64,000 nucleotides of DNA. It comes from DATFVB01 sp963714035 (GTDB lineage: Bacteria; Acidobacteriota; Thermoanaerobaculia; UBA5066; DATFVB01). A program made the position numbers and the translations under genes. Shown here piece by piece: positions 44,282 through 51,215 of the stretch. Every line of letters begins with the position of its first letter. The first letter of the stretch is position 1. Under the pieces are notes generated by a model. That model was given only the letters and a program-made list of their open reading frames with translations, did not search any database and was not told the origin of the DNA. Location of the stretch: contig OY970224.1 of the NCBI GenBank assembly GCA_963714035.1, positions 3,348,001 to 3,412,000 of the forward strand, read 5' to 3'.

Positions 44282-44560
44282 CTAGTGTCCCGTCCCGGAA
44301 ATAGCTTTACGGTCGTTCGGAGCGCCGCGGGGCGGGATGCAAGGCGGCGCGACACAGGCGATACCCGAGTATCGTCGAGGAGCGCCAACGCCGCAGATCG
44401 CTCCGCGCCGCCCGAACCCCGTGGGCGCCCGCGCATTGCGGACGATCTCTGCGTTGCTGGTCGGGTCCGATCGCTTCAGCATCTGTCCCCTCCTCGCGCC
44501 TTGATTTCGTCCGCAAGCCGCGGGCGCGACGCTACAGTTATTTCCGTTGCGGGACACTAG
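44282..44560. mobile_element. MITE-like element A (variant termini), CTAG-bounded
   Basis: The 279-bp element is bounded by CTAG on both sides and has inverted ends TGTCCCGTCCCGGAAATA and TATTTCCGTTGCGGGACA. Its inner ~235 bp is collinear, without gaps, with elements B and C (about four in five bases identical by eye), but the outer 20 bp are entirely different. It encodes no transposase. The CTAG boundary suits an IS630- or IS427-like transposase that targets CTAG and duplicates TA; this is inference. Its left end overlaps a TAGAAT -10 of the propeller gene. Confidence 0.7.
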
Positions 44561-44834
44561 CAGGCTGCTGAAAAACCGCACGGGTCGCGTTCGGAGCGCC
44601 GCCGAGCCGGATGCAAGGCGACCGCGACGCAGGCGATGCCGGAGTATCGTCGAGGAGCGGCAACGAAGCAGACGGCCCGGCGCCGCCCGAACCCTTTGGG
44701 CGCCAGTACATTGCGAACGATCTCGGCGTTGCTCGTCGAGTCCGATCGCTTTGGCATCTGTCCTCTCCTCGCGCCTTGATTTCGTTCACAAGCCACTGGC
44801 GCGCGATCCGCGGGGTTTTTGAGCAGCCTGCTAG
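44557..44834. mobile_element. MITE-like element B, directly adjacent to A
   Basis: This 278-bp element shares one CTAG with element A and ends at CTAG 44831-44834. Inverted ends are CAGGCTGCTGAAAAA and TTTTTGAGCAGCCTG, one mismatch. It is nearly identical to element C and in the same orientation. It ends 11 nt from the MoeZ stop. A 66-codon frame on its minus strand has a good ribosome-binding site, but the differences between copies mostly change the protein, so I do not call it a gene. Confidence 0.75.
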
Positions 44835-44845
44835 CAACCCGGCGT

Positions 44846-46015
44846 TCAGTAGCGGGGAGCCGATGGATCCACTTCCCGGATCCACCGGTCGATCCCCCCC
44901 TCCAGGTTCCGAACGCGCCGGAAGCCCGACTCGAGAAGGAAGTCCGCCGCCCGTCCGCTTCGCGCCCCCGTCTTGCAGTACACGACGATCTCGCTCTCCG
45001 GATCGAGCCGGCCCGCCTCGCTCGGCAGTGCGCCGAGCGGGATCTCGACGGCGCCGGGGAGAGCGAAGATCCGCGTTTCGCGAGGCTCGCGCACGTCGAG
45101 GAGGACGGGCGGTTTCCCAGCGTCGATCCGTCCCTTCAGCTCCCGGGGCGTGATCGACTCCGGAGAGTCTTCGCCGGCTGCCGGCGCCGCGACGCCGCAG
45201 AAATTCTCGTAATCGATCAGCCGCGTGACCGTGGGATCCGGGCCGCAGACGGCGCAGCCCGGGTCCTTGCGGAGCCGCACTTCCCGGAAGCGCATCCCGA
45301 GCGCGTCGACGAGGAGGAGGCGTCCGACGAGAGGCGAGCCGGCGCCGAGGAGGAGCTTCAGCGTCTCCGTCGCCTGGATCGTGCCGAGCAGGCCGGGCAG
45401 CACGCCGAGGACGCCTCCCTCCGCGCAGGAGGGCACGGCGCCGGGCGGCGGCGGCTCCGGATAGAGGCACCGATAGCACGGACCCTCCTTCGCCCAGAAC
45501 ACGGACGCCTGCCCCTCGAACCGGAAGATCGAGGCGTAGACGTTCGGTTTTCCGAGGAGGACGCAGGCGTCGTTGACGAGATATCGCGTCGGGAAATTGT
45601 CGGTGCCGTCGGCGACGACGTCGAAATCGCGAAGGATTTCCAGCGCGTTCTCGGAAGAGAGCCGCGTCTCGTGCGGCACGAACCGGACGTTCGGATTCAC
45701 CTCGGCCACGCGGGCCGCGGCCGAACGGAGCTTCGATTTTCCGACGTCCGCCGACCCGTGGAGGATCTGCCGCTGGAGGTTGCTCTCGTCGACGTCGTCG
45801 AAGTCGACGACGCCGAGAGTCCCGACTCCGGCAGCGGCCAGATACAGGACGAGCGGCGAGCCGAGCCCTCCGGCGCCGACGCAAAGGACCCGCGACGCCT
45901 TCAGGCGCTCCTGGCCCTCGGGCCCGACTTCCGGCAGGATCAGGTGGCGGGCATAGCGGCGGACTTCCTCCGGAGTGAGAGCGGAAGGGCGGGCGGCGGC
46001 GTCGTTGTCCGGCAT
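44846..46015 (-). CDS. MoeB/ThiF-type adenylyltransferase fused to rhodanese (MoeZ-like)
   Basis: It adenylates the C-terminal glycine of a ubiquitin-like carrier and then thiolates it. Residues 1-250 are the E1-like domain: LCVGAGGLGSPL (nucleotide loop), NLQRQILH, DGTDNFPTRYLVND, the thioester cysteine C197 (PSCAEGG), and zinc cysteines C180, C183, C254 and C257. Residues 285-389 are a rhodanese with active C347 in VVYCKTGARSGRA. The combination matches MoeZ/Uba4-like proteins and could serve the carrier at 42770. It is a single gene bracketed by two direct MITE copies, 11-12 nt from each end. ATG 46015 lies 9 nt after TAGAGT. Confidence 0.88.
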   Translation of the reverse strand: MPDNDAAARPSALTPEEVRRYARHLILPEVGPEGQERLKASRVLCVGAGGLGSPLVLYLAAAGVGTLGVVDFDDVDESNLQRQILHGSADVGKSKLRSAAARVAEVNPNVRFVPHETRLSSENALEILRDFDVVADGTDNFPTRYLVNDACVLLGKPNVYASIFRFEGQASVFWAKEGPCYRCLYPEPPPPGAVPSCAEGGVLGVLPGLLGTIQATETLKLLLGAGSPLVGRLLLVDALGMRFREVRLRKDPGCAVCGPDPTVTRLIDYENFCGVAAPAAGEDSPESITPRELKGRIDAGKPPVLLDVREPRETRIFALPGAVEIPLGALPSEAGRLDPESEIVVYCKTGARSGRAADFLLESGFRRVRNLEGGIDRWIREVDPSAPRY

Positions 46016-46024
46016 CGCGTTTCT

Positions 46025-46030
46025 ACTCTA
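46025..46030 (-). promoter_or_regulatory. -10 hexamer TAGAGT of the MoeZ-like gene, overlapping MITE C end
   Basis: TAGAGT (minus strand) ends 9 nt before the ATG at 46015. Its TA lies in the terminal CTAG of element C, so anything upstream of the -10, including any -35, now belongs to the MITE. Confidence 0.45.
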
Positions 46031-46305
46031 GCAGGCTGCTGAAAAACCGCACAGGTCGCGTTCGGAGCGCCGCCGAGCCGGATGCAAGGCGTCCGCGACG
46101 CAGGCGATGCCGGAGTATCGTCGAGGAGTGGCAACGAAGCAGACGGCCCGGCGCCGCCCGAACCCTCCGGGCGCCAGTACATCGTGAACAGTCTCGGTGT
46201 TGCTCGTCGAGACCGATCGCTTTGGCATCTGTCCTCTCCTCGCGCCTTGATCTCGCTCACAAGCCACTGGCGCGCGATCCGCGGAGTTTTTCAGCAGCCT
46301 GCTAG
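46028..46305. mobile_element. MITE-like element C, direct copy of B
   Basis: The 278-bp element is bounded by CTAG 46028-46031 and 46302-46305 with ends CAGGCTGCTGAAAAA and TTTTTCAGCAGCCTG, perfect complements. It differs from element B at perhaps a dozen or more positions. It has the same orientation as B and lies just upstream of the MoeZ-like gene. No transposase is present. Confidence 0.75.
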
Positions 46306-46393
46306 CAGGCGTGGCGATCCCCTTCGGCGGCCGGGCGGCTGTCCTGTGGCAGACTTCGAACCGCCCGGGGCGTTTCGGAAAAGGAGGATCCCC

Positions 46394-46765
46394 ATGCCTC
46401 CCACGATCGGAAACGGAAAGGTCTGCTACCTCGAGATTCCCGCGATCGACGTCGAGCGTTCCGCGGCGTTCTACCGGGAGGTGGCGGGATGGGCGATCCG
46501 CCGAAGGGGAGACGGGCGGATCGCCTTCGACGACGGCGTCGGAGAAGTCAGCGGCTCCTGGGTCCTCGGACGTCCGCCGAATTCGACGGCCGGAGTGCTC
46601 GTCTACATCATGGTCGACGACGTCGAAGCGGCGGTCGAAAGGGTTCTCGCCCACGGTGGCGAGATCGTTCAGCCGGTCGGCGGCGACGCGCCGGAAATCA
46701 CGGCTCGCTTCCGCGATCCCGCGGGAAACGTCTTCGGGCTGTACCAGGAGCCGCGCGGAGAGTGA
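46394..46765 (+). CDS. VOC (glyoxalase/bleomycin-resistance fold) protein
   Basis: A 123-residue single-domain VOC protein. KVCYLEIPAIDVERSAAFYREVAGWAI is the first beta-alpha-beta unit, VLVYIMVDDVEAAVERVLAHGGEIVQPV the second, and RFRDPAGNVFGLYQEP the end with the usual glutamate-free tail. The fold can bind a metal and small molecules; the specific role is unknown. ATG 46394 follows AAGGAGG (46381-46387), one of the clearest ribosome-binding sites in the window. It begins 89 nt after element C and precedes the CysM-like gene. Confidence 0.85.
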   Translation: MPPTIGNGKVCYLEIPAIDVERSAAFYREVAGWAIRRRGDGRIAFDDGVGEVSGSWVLGRPPNSTAGVLVYIMVDDVEAAVERVLAHGGEIVQPVGGDAPEITARFRDPAGNVFGLYQEPRGE

Positions 46766-46846
46766 CCGCGTACGACCGGTTTCCGCCCGTTCAACATCGG
46801 CGCGGCCGCTCCCGGTAAACTTCCCGCGAACCCGGAGGAGACTGCC

Positions 46847-47797
46847 ATGGACGTCCTCGACGCGATCGGAAACACGACGATGGTCCGGCTTCGGCGGCTG
46901 GTGCCGCGGACGTCCGCCGGTATCCTCGCGAAGCTCGAGTGGGAAAACCCGACCGGCAGCATGAAGGACCGGATGGCCCGAGCGGTGATCTCGCGCGCGG
47001 AGGTCGACGGGCGGCTCGCGCCGGGCGGGACGGTCGTGGAATACACGGGCGGAAGCACCGGCACCTCGCTCGCCTTCGTCTGCGCGGCGAAGGGCTATCC
47101 GATCCGCATCGTGACGTCCGACGCGTTCAGCCGGGAAAAGCGAGACCACATGGCGGCGCTCGGCGCCCGGCTGACGCTCGTCCCGAGCGAGGGCGGCCTG
47201 ACGACGAAGAAGCTGATCCTCGACATGATCGAGGTCGCGCGCGCTCTTTCCCGCGAGCCGGGAACGTTCTGGACCGACCAGCTCAACAACCGGGACGCGA
47301 TCGCGGGATATCGCCCGCTCGCCGAAGAGATCTGGAAGGAAACGGGGGGCAGGATCGACGCGTTCGTGCAGAGCGTCGGCACCGCGGCCTCGCTCCGCGG
47401 GGTCGCGGAGGCTCTGAAGGAGCGCGATCCGCGCATCCGGGTCGTGGCCGTCGAGCCGGGTGAGTCGCCGGTGCTGTCCGGGGGCTCGGCGGGCCCGCAC
47501 AAGATCGAAGGCGTGGGAATCGGATTCCTGCCGCCGCTCTGGGAGCCGTCGGTCGTCGACGAGCTCGTCGCGGTGTCGACGGCCGACGCCAAAGCGATGG
47601 CGCGGCGGCTCGCGCGCGAGGAGGCGCTCTTTGCGGGCACGTCGTCCGGCGCGAACGTCGTCGCGGCGCTGCAGGTGGCGGAACGTCTCGGCCCCGACGC
47701 GAACGTCGTGACGCTGATGGTGGACAGCGGGTTGAAGTATCTGAGCACGGACGTCTACGGCGTCGCGGGAGCGGGCTCGGGGACCGGGGACGCGTGA
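46847..47797 (+). CDS. cysM: PLP-dependent cysteine synthase family protein (CysM-like)
   Basis: A fold-type II PLP enzyme that forms cysteine by beta-replacement. The PLP lysine is K40 in ENPTGSMKDRMA, and VVEYTGGSTGTSLAFVCAAKGY and VQSVGTAASLRGVAEAL bind substrate and phosphate. The ending VDSGLKYLSTDVYG resembles the C-terminus of mycobacterial CysM (…GWKYLSTGAY), which takes sulfur from CysO thiocarboxylate rather than free sulfide. With the carrier and MoeZ-like genes nearby, that route is plausible, though an ordinary O-acetylserine sulfhydrylase or cystathionine beta-synthase-like role is not excluded. A GGAGGAG precedes the ATG; TAAACT lies further upstream. Confidence 0.87.
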   Translation: MDVLDAIGNTTMVRLRRLVPRTSAGILAKLEWENPTGSMKDRMARAVISRAEVDGRLAPGGTVVEYTGGSTGTSLAFVCAAKGYPIRIVTSDAFSREKRDHMAALGARLTLVPSEGGLTTKKLILDMIEVARALSREPGTFWTDQLNNRDAIAGYRPLAEEIWKETGGRIDAFVQSVGTAASLRGVAEALKERDPRIRVVAVEPGESPVLSGGSAGPHKIEGVGIGFLPPLWEPSVVDELVAVSTADAKAMARRLAREEALFAGTSSGANVVAALQVAERLGPDANVVTLMVDSGLKYLSTDVYGVAGAGSGTGDA

Positions 47798-47966
47798 CGG
47801 CGGCGGGGCCGTCGAACGGATCTCGAACGCTCGTTTCGTGGGGCGCGCCGCCGTCGCCCTCCGGCTTCCGGGAGCGAAGATGAAGGGCCGCGCGCCGAAG
47901 GTGTATCGTCGTCAGTCTTCGGGCTGCCGAATCCGGCGACTTGCCGGAGGACGAAAGGAGAACTCG

Positions 47967-48218
47967 ATGCCGCTCTTCATGGACTCCCATCATCATGTGG
48001 AAGGGTTGACGGCCGACGCCGTCGCCGGCGCGCACAAACGCGACCTCGAGGTGCAGGGGAAACACGGGGTGAACTACATCAAGTACTGGTTCGACGAGGA
48101 TTCGGGCAAGGTGTTCTGCCTCGTGAACGCGCCGAACAAGGAAGCCGCCGCGGCGGTCCACCGGGAGGCGCACGGCCTCGTCGCCGACGAGATCACCGAG
48201 GTCGAAGAAGGTTCCTGA
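47967..48218 (+). CDS. DUF4242 (SCO4226-like nickel-binding) protein
   Basis: An 83-residue protein, MPLFMDSHHHVEGLTADAVA onwards, with KHGVNYIKYWFDEDSGKVFCLVNAPNKEAA and HREAHGLVADEITEVEEG. This is the DUF4242 ferredoxin-like fold, for which the Streptomyces SCO4226 protein binds nickel. Here the DSHHH cluster near the start offers ligands. Cellular role unknown. ATG 47967 follows AAAGGAG at a good distance; the frame is open upstream but with no better start. Its neighbour on the minus strand is convergent. Confidence 0.85.
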   Translation: MPLFMDSHHHVEGLTADAVAGAHKRDLEVQGKHGVNYIKYWFDEDSGKVFCLVNAPNKEAAAAVHREAHGLVADEITEVEEGS

Positions 48219-48316
48219 TCGTTCCGCCTCCACCCGCACGGGCGAGCGGGAGCCGCATCCGCCCGGGCGGCGCCGCTGGAGAGCTGCAGACGTCCCGGGG
48301 ACTCCCGCGCGTGGAG

Positions 48317-49024
48317 TCAGGCATCCTGGACCGCTCCGTTCCGAGCGTTCTCGCCGAGCGCGCGCCGGGCTTCGGCGACGAACCTCGCGACTCTTTCCCG
48401 GTTCTTCCGTCCGCCCGCGTCTTCGACGCCGGTGTGCGAATCGACGCCCGCCGGACGGACCCGGCGGATTGCTTCGGCGGCGTTTTCGGGCGTAAGTCCT
48501 CCGGCGAGCATCACCGGCCGCGGCGAGAGCTCGACGAGGCGGCGGCTGATCGCCCAGTCGTGCGTCTTCCCCGTCGCCCCCGAGGCGCCGGTCGCGGGGT
48601 CGAAGGTGTCGGTGATGAACGCGTCCACCAGCGCCGACTGCCGCGCCACGTCCGCCTCCAGCGCCGGGAGCGAGGTCCGACCGACGACGAGGCTCTTGAC
48701 GATCACGAGATCCGGGTCGAATTTCCTCAATTGCTCGAGCGCCCCGGGCGCGACGTCTCCGTGGAGCTGCACGACGCGCACGCCGAGCGCGGCAGCGAGC
48801 GCCGCGATTTCGGCCGCGTCGGCGAGATAGGTGATCAGCACGGCGCGGGCTCGAGGGGGGAGCTCGCGGATGATCCTCGCGGCCTCCGCTTCGTCGAGAT
48901 CCGGACGGTGGACGGGAAGTCGCAAAGGGAATCCGATCCCGTCGACCCCGCACTCGACGAGGAGCCGAGCTTCGGCGGCGTCCTTCACCCCCGCGACCTG
49001 AACGACGGGAATCTTCGTCGACAT
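48317..49024 (-). CDS. TrpF-like (phosphoribosylanthranilate isomerase family) protein lacking the catalytic Cys
   Basis: A 235-residue (beta/alpha)8 protein of the TrpF family: VVQLHGDVAPGALEQL, FITDTFDPATGASGATGKTHDW, PVMLAGGLTPENAAEAI and GVDSHTGVEDAGGRKNRERV match family blocks, including the catalytic Asp region and phosphate-binding loops. However, the N-terminal K-I-C-G of TrpF, whose Cys is the general base, reads Q-V-A-G (A11). The usual V-D-V-S-S-G-V-E is V-D-S-H-T-G-V-E. It may be inactive as a tryptophan enzyme or do something else. No other trp gene is near. It lies 17 nt after a secreted-protein gene. Confidence 0.75.
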   Translation of the reverse strand: MSTKIPVVQVAGVKDAAEARLLVECGVDGIGFPLRLPVHRPDLDEAEAARIIRELPPRARAVLITYLADAAEIAALAAALGVRVVQLHGDVAPGALEQLRKFDPDLVIVKSLVVGRTSLPALEADVARQSALVDAFITDTFDPATGASGATGKTHDWAISRRLVELSPRPVMLAGGLTPENAAEAIRRVRPAGVDSHTGVEDAGGRKNRERVARFVAEARRALGENARNGAVQDA

Positions 49025-49041
49025 CCGAGCTCGCCGGCCTC

Positions 49042-50490
49042 TCAGGGCGCCGGGCGACGCACGAGGGATGGACTTGCCGGGGCCGGAGCCTCGACGCAGG
49101 CGCCTTCCCGCGCGCCCGCGGCTTCCGCGAAGCCTCCCCACCACGTGCCCCATCGGCTCCCGTCGGCGCCGGGGGACGCCGCGAATTCCTGCAGCGTCCA
49201 CAGCGTTCCGCCGTCGGGATCGGCGGCCGTCTGGGAGAGATCTCCCCACCGGTTGTGGCCCGCCCCGTCCAGCTTCTCGTACGGCGCCACGCCCGCTTTC
49301 AGGACGTGGACCGCCGAGAGCGCCGCGTCGCCGCCGCAGGCCGTTCGGAGCGAGTAGCCCGCGGAAGCGAAAGCGTCCGGGGAGAATACCGAATATCCGA
49401 TGAGCGCCCGGTCGTCGGCGTTCACCGCGATCGACGGGAAAGCGAGCCACCTCGCGCCGGCGGCGTCATCGATGCGCCCGAATCCGTCGAGCACGCCGTC
49501 CCGGCTGATCCGCCACCACTGGACGGCGGTATGGAGCGGCGCGGCTGCCGAGGCGGGAACCGTCGCCGTCTGAACCGCCCAGATTTTTCCGTTCCGAATG
49601 CAGACGCTCGAGAACTCGTCCTGATCCGAGACGATTCGCCGGGTCGAGCCCGCCTGAGGCAGCGACTCGATCGGAGACGGCGAGTCCTGCCAGGACGCGG
49701 GCGCCGCGATCACCTTCGCGGGCGAGAGCTCGGGAGCACCGGCCGCGTTCGCGGAGACCCGGAAGAGATTCGCCCGGCCCGTGCCGCCGGAGGTCGGCCG
49801 CTGCTGCAGGAGCACCTCGTCCGATTCTCCGGCGTCGAACGTGGCGGCGGGAGCGAGGGGGAATCCCGGGGTGCCGAGCGTGAATCGGGAGACGGCGCCG
49901 GATTCCTTGTCGATCGCCCAGATCGCGCTGCCGGCGAGATACCCCGTCGAGCCGGATATCAGGTTCGACGTCGCGACGATCCAGCGCGTGTTGAAACCGA
50001 CGAGGGGATATTCCCCATAGTTGCCGGCGCCGACCGCGAGCTTTCGGTACGTCCACCCGGCCGTCGGGTCGTTTCCGTCGGAGACCGCGATCAGGACCGC
50101 CGGGTCTCCGAAGGCGCCCTCCGTCGCAATCGCCGCGATCCATTTCCCCGCCAGCGGATCGTAGAGAACGCGCGGATCGAACAGGAGGTCGCCTCCGGAT
50201 ATCGGGCTCCAGAACGAATCGGGGGACCAGCTCTTCACAACGACGCCGTCGCTCTTGCGCTGCGCGACGAAGATCGTGTTCAGCATCACGAGGAGATGAT
50301 CCGGCCCGGCCGCGCCCTGAACGTCGGGCGGGACTCCGCCCCCCGAGTCCGCGGCGCCGGCGAAGCTCGAGCTCAGGCGGAGCTCCGATGAGGCGGCAGG
50401 CAATGCGCCCGCGAGCAGAAGCAGGGCAAGAAGAGGAGCGACCCGCCGGCGGAGGACCACGGAGAGAGCTCGGGAAAACCGGGGCGACAC
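49042..50490 (-). CDS. secreted protein of unknown function
   Basis: The 482-residue product has a Sec signal (RRRVAPLLALLLLAGALPAASS) after a basic N-region. Motifs include PPDVQGAAGPDHLLVMLNTIFVAQ, FDPRVLYDPLAGKWIAAIA, NRWGDLSQTAADPDGGTLWTLQEFA and WGTWWGGF. Together they resemble large secreted bacterial proteins of unknown role that probably form a propeller. No catalytic site is evident. The start GTG 50490 lies 9 nt after TAAGCT without a ribosome-binding site. It is followed by the TrpF-like gene and probably co-transcribed. Confidence 0.75.
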   Translation of the reverse strand: MSPRFSRALSVVLRRRVAPLLALLLLAGALPAASSELRLSSSFAGAADSGGGVPPDVQGAAGPDHLLVMLNTIFVAQRKSDGVVVKSWSPDSFWSPISGGDLLFDPRVLYDPLAGKWIAAIATEGAFGDPAVLIAVSDGNDPTAGWTYRKLAVGAGNYGEYPLVGFNTRWIVATSNLISGSTGYLAGSAIWAIDKESGAVSRFTLGTPGFPLAPAATFDAGESDEVLLQQRPTSGGTGRANLFRVSANAAGAPELSPAKVIAAPASWQDSPSPIESLPQAGSTRRIVSDQDEFSSVCIRNGKIWAVQTATVPASAAAPLHTAVQWWRISRDGVLDGFGRIDDAAGARWLAFPSIAVNADDRALIGYSVFSPDAFASAGYSLRTACGGDAALSAVHVLKAGVAPYEKLDGAGHNRWGDLSQTAADPDGGTLWTLQEFAASPGADGSRWGTWWGGFAEAAGAREGACVEAPAPASPSLVRRPAP

Positions 50491-50499
50491 GATCGCGCG

Positions 50500-50505
50500 A
50501 GCTTA
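50500..50505 (-). promoter_or_regulatory. -10 hexamer TAAGCT of the 482-residue secreted protein gene
   Basis: It ends 9 nt before the GTG start at 50490, with no ribosome-binding site between. Confidence 0.35.
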
Positions 50506-50621
50506 TCGCAGAGCCTGCCGGGCCGTGCGTCGGGCGCGGCCGCCGCGGAGGCGGATTTCCGGATGTGCGCCGCCCCCCGTCCCCGCCGTTCAACGGTTTG
50601 CGGCGCGGCCGATCGCCGTCG

Positions 50622-50627
50622 TATGGT
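50622..50627 (+). promoter_or_regulatory. -10 hexamer TATGGT of the GNAT gene
   Basis: It ends 6 nt before the ATG at 50634, without a ribosome-binding site. A TTTGCG about 19 nt upstream is a possible weak -35. Confidence 0.35.
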
Positions 50628-50633
50628 CCGGAC

Positions 50634-51185
50634 ATGGCGGTCGAGCCGAGCACCGGCGCGTTCGGATTCCTCGAAACCGAGCGATTGCGCCTCCGCCGCC
50701 TGAGCGCGGCCGACGCCGGCTTCGTCTTTCGGCTCGTGAACGACCCCGACTGGCTTCGCTACATCGGAGATCGCGGAGTTCGGACGGTCGAGGACGCCGA
50801 GCGCTACATCGCCAACGGTCCGGTCGCGATGTACGCGCAGCACGGTTTCGGGCTCCTGGCCGTCGAAACGAGAGAAGATCCGATGCCGATCGGAATCTGC
50901 GGGCTGCTCAAGCGTGAGACGCTTCCGGACGTCGACATCGGCTTCGCGTTCCTTCCCGAGTTCCGCGGCCGCGGCTATGCGCTCGAGGCGGCTCGCGCCA
51001 CGCTCGCCTGGGCTCGATTCGGCCTCGAGCTCGCGCGCGTGATCGCGATCACGGCGCCCGACAACGTTCGGTCGCGGACGCTGCTGGAAAAAATCGGTCT
51101 GCGATACGAGCGGACGACGACCCTCCGCGACGGCGTGGAGACGGCGGTCTTCGGCGTGACGTGGGGGGGCGCCGGGCCGGGCTAG
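50634..51185 (+). CDS. GNAT family N-acetyltransferase (RimJ/RimL type)
   Basis: This 183-residue protein begins with FLETERLRLRRLSAADAGFVFRLVNDPDWLRYIG, the classical start of RimJ/RimL acetyltransferases. VDIGFAFLPEFRGRGYALEAARATLAWA contains the acetyl-CoA pyrophosphate loop (RGRGYA), and IAITAPDNVRSRTLLEKIGLRYE is motif B. Such enzymes acetylate amino groups of proteins or small molecules; the acceptor is unknown. It is divergent from the secreted-protein gene and convergent with the aldo/keto reductase. Confidence 0.88.
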   Translation: MAVEPSTGAFGFLETERLRLRRLSAADAGFVFRLVNDPDWLRYIGDRGVRTVEDAERYIANGPVAMYAQHGFGLLAVETREDPMPIGICGLLKRETLPDVDIGFAFLPEFRGRGYALEAARATLAWARFGLELARVIAITAPDNVRSRTLLEKIGLRYERTTTLRDGVETAVFGVTWGGAGPG

Positions 51186-51215
51186 CGGGGGACTCCGCCG
51201 GGAGTCTCCGGAAGC

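Noticed and set aside
44557..44757. 66-codon frames with good ribosome-binding sites inside each MITE (also 44282-44482 and 46028-46228, minus)
   Set aside because: Nearly all base differences between copies B and C in this frame change the amino acid, and the last 20 codons are terminal inverted repeat; not the pattern of a protein under selection.
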